A stretch of 32,381 nt of DNA from Chloroflexota bacterium (GTDB lineage Bacteria > Chloroflexota > UBA11872 > UBA12225), in contig JACQGX010000223.1 in assembly GCA_016199265.1 (NCBI GenBank), positions 1-32,381 on the forward strand, in the 5' to 3' direction. Made by a program: the position numbers and the translations under genes. Shown here piece by piece: positions 8,203 through 15,298 of the stretch. Position 1 is the first letter of the stretch, and each line of letters opens with the position of its first letter. The notes under the pieces are model-generated. The model searched no databases. It had not been told where the DNA came from and saw only the letters and a program-made list of their open reading frames with translations.

Positions 8203-9345
8203 ATGACCACATCCCAGGAATACGACCTCCTCATCGCCGGCGGAACAGTCATCGATCCGGCTACTGGACTCAACGGAGTAGCCGACGTTGCCATCTCCGG
8301 CGGCAAGATCGCCGCCGTCGGCCAACGCCTGCCCGGCCACGCCAAGCAGACGCTCGACGCCACCGGGCTGCTCGTGACCCCTGGCCTCATCGACCTGCAC
8401 GCCCACGTCTACCCCGGCTGCACGCCCCTCTCGATCGACCCCGACCCGCTGGCGGCGCGCAGCGGTACGACGACGATGGTCGATTGCGGCAGCGTCGGCG
8501 CCAACACGTTCGGCGGCTTCCGGCGCTTCGTCGTCGAGCCGTCACGCTGCCGCGTGCTGGCCTTCGTCAACATCTCGGTGATCGGTCTCGCCGCGATGCC
8601 GGAATGCGGCTACGGGCGCTTCGTCGACAGCAACGCCGCGCTGCGGTGCATCGAAGAGCACCGCGATCTCGTCGTCGGCGTCAAGGTGCGCGGCAGCCGC
8701 AACGCCTTCGGCGAGGACAACACCATCCAGCCCGTCTGGATGGCGGTCGCCGCCGCGGCGGCCGGCGGCGTCCCCGTTATCATGCACCTCGGCGATCCCC
8801 CGCCGACGCTCGAGCAAGGGTTGAAGGTGCTCCGCCCTGGCGACATCGTGACGCACAGCTTCAAAGGGCAACCGGTCACCCGTCTGGTCGATCATCGCGG
8901 GAAAGTGAAACCCCAGGTGCTCGCCGCCCGTGAAAAGGGTGTGCTATTCGACATCGGCCACGGCAGCGGCAGCTTCTCCTGGACGGTATCGCACCAGCTC
9001 GCCGAGCAGGGCTTCTGGCCCGACACGATCTCCACCGACGTGCATACGAGCAGCATCAAGGCGCCGATCTCGATCGACATGCCCAACGCCATGTCGAAAC
9101 TGTTGCACCTCGGCATGGACCTCGAGGCGGTAGTGCGCGCCGCCACCGACGAGCCGGCGCGCACCATCGGCTGGCACGATCGCATCGGCTCACTCCAGCC
9201 CGGCATGCTGGCCGACGTCGCCGTGTTCGCGCTCGAAGAAGGGAGCTTTCCCCTCACCGACTCCTACAAGCAGGCCGAGCAGGCCTCCCGCTGCCTCGTC
9301 GCCCGCCACACCATCTGCGGCGGCGAGTTGCTCACTGAGCCTTGA
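8203..9345 (+). CDS. Amidohydrolase/deacetylase family metallohydrolase
   Basis: DLLIAGGTVIDPATGLNGVADVAISGGKIAAVG...VTPGLIDLHAHVYPGCTPLSIDPDPLAARSGTTTMVDCGSVGANTF. Confidence 0.93.
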   Translation: MTTSQEYDLLIAGGTVIDPATGLNGVADVAISGGKIAAVGQRLPGHAKQTLDATGLLVTPGLIDLHAHVYPGCTPLSIDPDPLAARSGTTTMVDCGSVGANTFGGFRRFVVEPSRCRVLAFVNISVIGLAAMPECGYGRFVDSNAALRCIEEHRDLVVGVKVRGSRNAFGEDNTIQPVWMAVAAAAAGGVPVIMHLGDPPPTLEQGLKVLRPGDIVTHSFKGQPVTRLVDHRGKVKPQVLAAREKGVLFDIGHGSGSFSWTVSHQLAEQGFWPDTISTDVHTSSIKAPISIDMPNAMSKLLHLGMDLEAVVRAATDEPARTIGWHDRIGSLQPGMLADVAVFALEEGSFPLTDSYKQAEQASRCLVARHTICGGELLTEP

Positions 9346-9349
9346 TGAA

Positions 9350-9382
9350 AGCCACAGAGAACACTCTGTGCTCTCTGTGGCT
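9350..9382. terminator. Hairpin between convergent genes
   Basis: agccacagaga (9350-9360) / tctctgtggct (9372-9382), perfect 11-bp stem between stops at 9345 and 9390. Confidence 0.6.
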
Positions 9383-9389
9383 ACCTCTT

Positions 9390-10853
9390 CTATTGAATGC
9401 TCCGCGAGAGCGCCAGCCAGGCGTCTGGGTCGATCGGGATACCGCGCAGCCGCACCTCCCAGTGGAGGTGCGGCCCGGTCGAGAGCCCGGTGCTGCCCAC
9501 CAGGCCGAGCGGCTGCCCCTGCTTGACCGGCTGGCCGGCCTGTGCGTCGATCTGGGCCAGGTGGGCGTACACCGTGTAGACGCCCCAGCCGTGATCGACG
9601 ACGGCGGTGTTTCCCCGCTGCTGCAGCGCGCCGGCAAAGACGATACGCCCGTCCGCAGCGGCGAGCACCGGCGTGCCGAGTGGGGCGGCGACGTCGTACC
9701 CGGAGTGGTAAGCCACGTACCCGTCGGCGTAGTCGCGCCGCTCGCCGAACCCCGTCGTGCGGGCGTAGGCAGCCGGCAACGGCAAGGCGAATGCGCCCTT
9801 CCAATGCCGCTCTGGGCCGACCTCGCTGGTAAGCGCCGTCATCTGCGCTGCCTCCGCCGTCGCGACCGGCCCTGTTGCGAGCCCGGCGAGTGCCGGAGGC
9901 ACAATCAGCGCCTGGCGTCGGGCGGGGACCGGCTCGATCGCCAACCCCTCTTTTGCCTCCCCGACGTTCCCGGCCGCGTCGCGTCCGCTGGCCGCCACCA
10001 GCAGCTCACCGCCGGCCGTGTGCACCGGCACCGCCACCAGCGCCAAGTACGCCGGGACGTACGCCGGACTGCTCCCGTCTCGCCCCTCGCCTCTCGCCTC
10101 CTGCCTCTCTTCCAGCAACGGCAGCGCCGCCTCGCCGGCCGTCGCCCGTATCTCCGCCGGTTCGTTGGCCCGCAGCCGCAGCAGCGCCGGCCGGCCGGCC
10201 GGAACACGCGGCGCGCTCGCCTCCAGCGTGAGCTGCGGCGGCGTGTTGTCGGTCGTGAACGCCAACTCGACCGCCGTACGGTGTTGCCGGCGTGAGTGGT
10301 CGACGGCCTCGAGCCGCAGCGTGTGGCGCCCATCGGCGAGCGCGGTGGTGTCGATTCGCACCGCTGCGCTGCTCGCTTCTGTCTCGCCGCCAATGGGCCC
10401 ATCGCGCCGGACGAGCACATACCACAGCCGCGCCCACCAGACCGCGCGATGCGTCGTCGGCGCCGCCCCGGCGCCGCCCGCCGCGGCGGCATGCGCTCGA
10501 TCGATCTCGGCGCCGTCGACCTGCACCGTCGCGAGCCCGGCCCGGCCTGCCGGTCGCACGTCAACCGGCACCTCGAGTGTTCCCCGTCGCGGGCCGGCGA
10601 GCGCCTGTGCGGTGATTGCCGGCGGCTGCGCGTTGAACAGCCACCAGACGACGGCTTCTCCCGCGCCGCTCGCGACGAGACCGGCTGCCATCAGCGCGAC
10701 GGCAGCGACGGCCGCCGCGGCCGCCGCCGCGGCGAGGGCGCCCGCGCCACCGTTCCGGCCGCGCGGGCGCCGCGTATGCGCGGCGCGGCGTCGGGTGATC
10801 AAGTTGGTCGAGCCCGGAAGCGGCCGGTTACGACGAGTCGAACGCGCGGACAC
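9390..10853 (-). CDS. M23 family metallopeptidase (membrane-anchored, Ig-like region + LytM domain)
   Basis: HSGYDVAAPLGTPVLAAADGRIVFAGALQQRGNTAVVDHGWGVYTVYAHL...GQPLGLVGSTGLSTGPHLHWEV; N-terminal TM segment. Confidence 0.93.
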   Translation of the reverse strand: MSARSTRRNRPLPGSTNLITRRRAAHTRRPRGRNGGAGALAAAAAAAAVAAVALMAAGLVASGAGEAVVWWLFNAQPPAITAQALAGPRRGTLEVPVDVRPAGRAGLATVQVDGAEIDRAHAAAAGGAGAAPTTHRAVWWARLWYVLVRRDGPIGGETEASSAAVRIDTTALADGRHTLRLEAVDHSRRQHRTAVELAFTTDNTPPQLTLEASAPRVPAGRPALLRLRANEPAEIRATAGEAALPLLEERQEARGEGRDGSSPAYVPAYLALVAVPVHTAGGELLVAASGRDAAGNVGEAKEGLAIEPVPARRQALIVPPALAGLATGPVATAEAAQMTALTSEVGPERHWKGAFALPLPAAYARTTGFGERRDYADGYVAYHSGYDVAAPLGTPVLAAADGRIVFAGALQQRGNTAVVDHGWGVYTVYAHLAQIDAQAGQPVKQGQPLGLVGSTGLSTGPHLHWEVRLRGIPIDPDAWLALSRSIQ

Positions 10854-10864
10854 GCGAGAGACAA

Positions 10865-10914
10865 ACGAAGGACGGCCGCGGAGACGGCTACGTCTTCCGC
10901 CGCTCGTCCTTCGT
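10865..10914 (-). terminator. Long hairpin downstream of infC
   Basis: acgaaggacg (10865-10874) / cgtccttcgt (10905-10914) with further internal pairing; weak T-run on the minus strand. Confidence 0.5.
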
Positions 10915-10964
10915 CAGTGCGGCGTACGTTCGATCGCCGTTCGATCGCCGCCTGCCCTGATCTT

Positions 10965-12023
10965 CTACCGTGCGGCCGGGACGGGCTCGGCCCGTGCGGG
11001 CTCGGCCTCGGCCGCCGCCGGCGCAACCTCGACCGGCTGCTCGGACGGCGCGACGACCGTGTCCGTCGGTGCGGCGACGGCCGGCGACTTCTCGGCGGCC
11101 AGCTTCTTTTCGCCCGCCTTCGCGCCGGTGCCCTTGGCCAGCCTGACTAGGGCGAACAACTGCCGGCCCTCCATCCGCGGTTGCTGGTCAACCGTGATCG
11201 GGACCTTCTGGCCTAGCGCTTCGAGTGCGTCCTGGAGCGCCTTCATGCCGACTTCGGGGTGCCGCATGTCACGTCCGAGGAAGCGGACCACCAGACGCAC
11301 GGGATGCCCTTGCGCCAGGAAGTCCTCCGCCCGGTCGATCTTGAACTCCATATCGTGCGCCCCGATACGTGGCGAGATCTGGACGTCCTTCATGTCGGAT
11401 GCCGCCTTGCCGGCACGACCGGCACGGTGCGCCTCACGGTTCTTGCGCTCGGTGACGTACTTGAACCGGCCGTAGTCCATGATCTTGCACACCGGAGGGC
11501 GGGCGTTCGGCGCTACCTCGACGAGGTCGAGGTCACGCTCTTCGGCTAGCTTCAGCGCCTGGTACGTGGGCATGACCCCGAGGTTTTCCTCCTCCCCATC
11601 GTCGTCTTCGACGATGACACGCACCTCCGGCACGCGGATACGCTGGTTGACCCGATACGGCTCCTCAACTGGAAGAACCGGTCGCGGGCCACCACGCCCC
11701 CGCATAAACGGCACTGGCCCCCCCGGGCGCGGACCCGACGGGCCGCTTGTGGCCGGACGCATCGACGGACCACCGGGGCCCGCCGGACGCGGACCGGACG
11801 GTGCCCCACCGTAACCGGTGCTAGGACGCGGGCCGGATGGCCCACCGCCGTAGCTGGGGCGCACCCCCCCCTCCCGCTCTGCGCGACGCGCATCACGGCA
11901 CTGCTTACAACGTTTCGGGCCAGTGCCAAACCCCTTCTCGGCGTAAAACGCTTGTTCGCCCGCCGTAAAGACGAACGGCTTGCCACAGTCGGAGCAAGTA
12001 ATGGTTCGATCCTGGTAACTCAG
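10965..12023 (-). CDS. infC: Zinc-ribbon / translation initiation factor IF-3 fusion protein
   Basis: One uninterrupted frame: YQDRTITCSDCGKPFVFTAGEQAFYAEKGFGTGPKRCKQCRDARRAERE (treble-clef zinc ribbon), GGxSGPRP-rich linker, then YRVNQRIRVPEVRVI...LVEVAPNARPPVCKIMDYGRFKYV...VKDVQ-like IF-3 N and C domains; start proposed at CTG (12023) with AGGAGG 7 nt upstream. Confidence 0.85.
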   Translation of the reverse strand: MSYQDRTITCSDCGKPFVFTAGEQAFYAEKGFGTGPKRCKQCRDARRAEREGGVRPSYGGGPSGPRPSTGYGGAPSGPRPAGPGGPSMRPATSGPSGPRPGGPVPFMRGRGGPRPVLPVEEPYRVNQRIRVPEVRVIVEDDDGEEENLGVMPTYQALKLAEERDLDLVEVAPNARPPVCKIMDYGRFKYVTERKNREAHRAGRAGKAASDMKDVQISPRIGAHDMEFKIDRAEDFLAQGHPVRLVVRFLGRDMRHPEVGMKALQDALEALGQKVPITVDQQPRMEGRQLFALVRLAKGTGAKAGEKKLAAEKSPAVAAPTDTVVAPSEQPVEVAPAAAEAEPARAEPVPAAR

Positions 12024-12115
12024 CGCAAAGCCTCCTATTTTCAGCACGCACGACGCCGCTTGACTTCTCCAATTTTCGTTCTCTAACGGCGCCATCTCAC
12101 TTGGGAGATTAGCCC

Positions 12116-12143
12116 AGTATATCACCGGATTCCCCAAGATCAA
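12116..12143 (-). promoter_or_regulatory. Putative sigma70-type promoter for infC
   Basis: Minus strand: TTGATC (12143-12138), 16-bp spacer, TATACT (12121-12116). Confidence 0.55.
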
Positions 12144-12212
12144 GTAGCTCGTAAAGTATCTCATAGTGCGGCGCCGGCACCCAAGTCTGCACGCCGCGTG
12201 CCGGGGCGGTTT

Positions 12213-12728
12213 CTAGCCGACCATATCGGCCAGCAGGTGCAGTGCGGCGCGTGCAAAAGCCAGCATGTTCGCCTCCCGCTCAGCCGAGAGGGTCGCGACC
12301 GTCCGCGCCGCCGATTCCCCCGCCGGGCCGGCCGAGGCGACGCACGCGTGCCCGGGCGGATCGCCGTAGCGGTTGCCGGTCGGGCCGCTGGCACCCGTCT
12401 CGCCGATTCCCCAGCTCGCGCCGAGCCGTTCCCTGGCTGCCCGCGCCAGCACCAGCGCGTGCGCTTCGGTCGCCGCGCGCGGCTCGGTCATGACCGCTCG
12501 AGATTGGCCCAAGAGCACCGTTTTGGCGTCAAGCGTGTACACCACTGCGCCGCCACGGAAGTACGCCGATGCTCCCGCCACTGCCAGCAGGGCCGCGGCG
12601 ATCAACCCACCCGCCGACGACTCGGCCACCGCCACCGTTTCCCCGCGCGCTCTCAGCTTCGCCCCAACCACCTCGGCCAGGCGTCGCACCTCAGCCCACG
12701 CCGCCGAGTCACCGGCCACTTCGCTCAT
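12213..12728 (-). CDS. CinA family protein (nicotinamide-nucleotide amidohydrolase-like)
   Basis: AEVVGAKLRARGETVAVAESSAGGLIAAALLAVAGASAYFRGGAVVYTLDAK...GIGETGASGPTGNRYGDPPG. Confidence 0.88.
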   Translation of the reverse strand: MSEVAGDSAAWAEVRRLAEVVGAKLRARGETVAVAESSAGGLIAAALLAVAGASAYFRGGAVVYTLDAKTVLLGQSRAVMTEPRAATEAHALVLARAARERLGASWGIGETGASGPTGNRYGDPPGHACVASAGPAGESAARTVATLSAEREANMLAFARAALHLLADMVG

Positions 12729-12779
12729 CGCCGTACCTTCCCTCCCATTTCCATCTGCGTGCTTCCGCCGCACTCTACC

Positions 12780-12807
12780 ATCTTCACCCTTCAATCTTCA
12801 CCCTCTA
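12780..12807. repeat. Heptamer array ATCTTCA-CCCTTCA-ATCTTCA-CCCTCTA
   Basis: Read directly, in the divergent gap before the ATG at 12835. Confidence 0.8.
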
Positions 12808-12834
12808 CTTCCCACCCGGTATCCTCACCACCCG

Positions 12835-14106
12835 ATGCAGAGCGCAATCGAACACGCCGGCGGCGGTTTTGCTGCTCGCTTCGGTGCGCCGGAGCGACGG
12901 CACCTCCGTTTTGTCCTCTCTCCCTACCGTATCTGCCCCCTCGGCGCCCACGTCGACCACCAGGATGGTCTGGTCACCGGCATGGCGATCGACCAGGGTG
13001 TCGTCGTCGCCTTCGCCGCGCGCGATGACACTATCGTGCGCGCCGCCAGCGCCAACTTCCCCGGCGAGGTGCAGTTCGACGTTCGGGCAATCCCCGGCCC
13101 CATCGCGGGCGACTGGGGCAATTTCATCCGCGGCGCCGCCGCCGCCTTGAGCCGGAACCACCGGCTCACACGTGGCCTCGACCTCTTTCTGTTGGGACAG
13201 CTTCCCATCGGTGGGCTGAGCTCGTCGGCAGCGGTCGGCGTCGGCGCGCTGCTCGCACTCGAAGCCACCGGTGAGCTCGACGTCACGCCTGAAGAGAACG
13301 TCGCCCTGGCGCGTGCCATCGAGAACGACTACGTCGGGCTGCACAGCGGCGTGCTCGACCAGTCGATGATCCTTCTCTCCCGAGACAACCACCTCCTGCA
13401 GCTCGACTGCCGCACCGGCGCGCGCCGGTACGTCGCCTTCGGCGCGTCGAGCGTATCGAGCGCGTCCAGCGCGTCGAGCGCGCCGCCTGACCCATGCACA
13501 GCGGGCGCAGCGCTGCCGGTGGCCATCGGTGTCGCGTACTCCGGCCTCTCGCACGCGCTCGTCGGCACCGGGTACAACCAGCGCGTCGCCGAGTGCCGCG
13601 AAGCCGCCGCCCGGCTGCTGGCGCTCGCCGGCATCACCCCGCCGGAGGCCGGCCCGCGCCTGCGCGACGTCGGACCCGAGGTGTTCGATCGGCACCGGGC
13701 GCAACTGCCGGCACCACTCGCGCGCCGCGCCGCGCACTACTTCGGCGAGCAGGCGCGCGTCGTCGCGGGCACCGCCGCCTGGGCCGAGGGTGACGTCACG
13801 CGCTTCGGCAGGCTGGTCGCCGAATCGGGCCGCAGCTCGATCGAGAACTACGAATGCGGCGCGCCCGAGCTCATCGCGCTCTATGAAGCGCTGCTCGCCA
13901 CTCCCGGCGTCTACGGCGCCCGATTCAGCGGCGCCGGCTTCCGTGGCTCGTGCCTCGCTCTCGTCGATCCCGCCGCGTTCGACGAAGCCGGCCAGCGCGT
14001 GCGCGACGCCTATCTGCGGGCCTTCCCACAATACGCCGGCACCTTCGGCTTCTCCCGCTGCGCCTCGGGCCCCAGCGCCCGCCTCCGGACGGCCCGCAAC
14101 TGCTAA
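12835..14106 (+). CDS. GHMP sugar kinase, galacturonokinase/galactokinase-like
   Basis: LSPYRICPLGAHVDHQDGLVTGMAIDQG, GGLSSSAAVGVGALLALE, SSIENYECGAPELIALYEALLATPGVYGARFSGAGFRGSCLALV. Confidence 0.88.
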   Translation: MQSAIEHAGGGFAARFGAPERRHLRFVLSPYRICPLGAHVDHQDGLVTGMAIDQGVVVAFAARDDTIVRAASANFPGEVQFDVRAIPGPIAGDWGNFIRGAAAALSRNHRLTRGLDLFLLGQLPIGGLSSSAAVGVGALLALEATGELDVTPEENVALARAIENDYVGLHSGVLDQSMILLSRDNHLLQLDCRTGARRYVAFGASSVSSASSASSAPPDPCTAGAALPVAIGVAYSGLSHALVGTGYNQRVAECREAAARLLALAGITPPEAGPRLRDVGPEVFDRHRAQLPAPLARRAAHYFGEQARVVAGTAAWAEGDVTRFGRLVAESGRSSIENYECGAPELIALYEALLATPGVYGARFSGAGFRGSCLALVDPAAFDEAGQRVRDAYLRAFPQYAGTFGFSRCASGPSARLRTARNC

Positions 14107-14112
14107 CCGCTA

Positions 14113-14146
14113 CCTGCCTCCTGCCTCCTGTCTCCTCCTGTCTCCT
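14113..14146. repeat. Heptamer array CCTGCCT x2, CCTGTCT x2 with CCT spacers
   Basis: cctgcctcctgcctcctgtctcctcctgtctcct; reverse complement of the AGGCAGG unit at 5316. Confidence 0.85.
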
Positions 14147-14150
14147 CGCC

Positions 14151-14921
14151 ATGAATGCTCTTCTCCTCGCCGCCGGGTACGCCACGCGCCTCTACCCGCT
14201 GACGCTTGACACGCCCAAGCCACTGTTGTCGGTCGCCGGTAAGCCGATTGCCCAGTACATGGTCGACCAGCTCGATCCGATTGCCGGTCTGCGCCGGCTG
14301 CTCGTCGTGACCAATCGCCGCTTCGCCGGCCGCTTTGAGTCCTGGGCCGCCGCCGCGCCGTCGCGCTTCACGATCGAAGTCGTCGACGACGAATCCGAAA
14401 CGAACGAGACGCGGCTCGGCGCGATTGGCGACATCGCCTTCACGCTCGCGCGCTTTCCTGCGCTCGCCGCGGAGCCGCTCTTCGTCCTCGGCGGCGACAA
14501 CCTCGTCGACTTCCGGCTCGCCGACCTCGTCGAGACCTTCCAGCGCCGCGGTGGCGACGCCACCGTTATCGCGCTCGTGCGCACACTCGACCCGGCACAG
14601 CTCCGGCGCTCCGGCGTCGTCACGCTCGACGATAGCGGCCGCGTGATGGGCTTCGTGGAGAAACCGGCCGACCCACCATCCGATCTCACCTGCCCACCGT
14701 TCTACGTCTTTCCACCGGCCGCGCTCGCGCTTGTCCCCACCTACCTCGCCGCCGGCGAGCCGGCCGACGCGCCGGGCAACCTCATCGCTTGGCTGCACCG
14801 CCACGCGCCCGTCTTCGGCCATGTCTTCGCCGAAGAACGGTACGACGTCGGCACGCCCGAATCCTACGCCGCCGCGTGCCGCCTCTTCGAAGCCCGCGCC
14901 GCCGCCCGCCACGACGGCTGA
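14151..14921 (+). CDS. Sugar-1-phosphate nucleotidyltransferase family protein
   Basis: MNALLLAAGYATRLYPLTLDTPKPLLSVAGKPIAQYMVDQL, LGGDNLVDF, GFVEKP. Confidence 0.93.
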   Translation: MNALLLAAGYATRLYPLTLDTPKPLLSVAGKPIAQYMVDQLDPIAGLRRLLVVTNRRFAGRFESWAAAAPSRFTIEVVDDESETNETRLGAIGDIAFTLARFPALAAEPLFVLGGDNLVDFRLADLVETFQRRGGDATVIALVRTLDPAQLRRSGVVTLDDSGRVMGFVEKPADPPSDLTCPPFYVFPPAALALVPTYLAAGEPADAPGNLIAWLHRHAPVFGHVFAEERYDVGTPESYAAACRLFEARAAARHDG

Positions 14922-14963
14922 GACCGCGCGCCTCTCCCCACTTCGGAAATCAGGAAAAAACCC

Positions 14964-14992
14964 TTGCATAAGTACCAGTTGGGACTTATACT
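14964..14992 (+). promoter_or_regulatory. Putative sigma70-type promoter for the small ORF at 15045
   Basis: TTGCAT (14964-14969), 17-bp spacer, TATACT (14987-14992); AGGAGG at about 15033 precedes the ATG. Confidence 0.5.
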
Positions 14993-15044
14993 TGAGTAGG
15001 AGGCCAACCAACGCCGGATGGCCCTTGGAGCGAGGAGGCGAGTG

Positions 15045-15293
15045 ATGCTCTACACCGCACGGAAGACTGGCATTGGCAAGCTGCGCGCCTACGAGCGCGA
15101 GCTCGCTGCGCGCTACGGAGAGTTACTCCTGCGTAAGCGCTTCGACGAGGCGAAGGCGCTCTTCGAGCAGCGTCGCCGGCTGCGCCGCGCCGTTCTCCAG
15201 GCCGAAGAGTGGCAGGTGGATGGTGCCGACGATATCGTCGTGCCATTACCGCGCCAGGTACAGCTCGAGGAAGAGATCGCCCGCGCCGCGTAA
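15045..15293 (+). CDS. Small helical hypothetical protein (82 aa)
   Basis: MLYTARKTGIGKLRAYERELAARYGELLLRKRFDEAKALFEQRRRLRRAVLQAEEWQVDGADDIVVPLPRQVQLEEEIARAA; good SD and promoter. Confidence 0.7.
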   Translation: MLYTARKTGIGKLRAYERELAARYGELLLRKRFDEAKALFEQRRRLRRAVLQAEEWQVDGADDIVVPLPRQVQLEEEIARAA

Positions 15294-15298
15294 GGTGT

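Noticed and set aside
10865-10914. Hairpin considered as a ribosomal-protein-type leader or riboswitch
   Set aside because: Simple long stem downstream of the infC stop, better explained as a terminator or processing hairpin.
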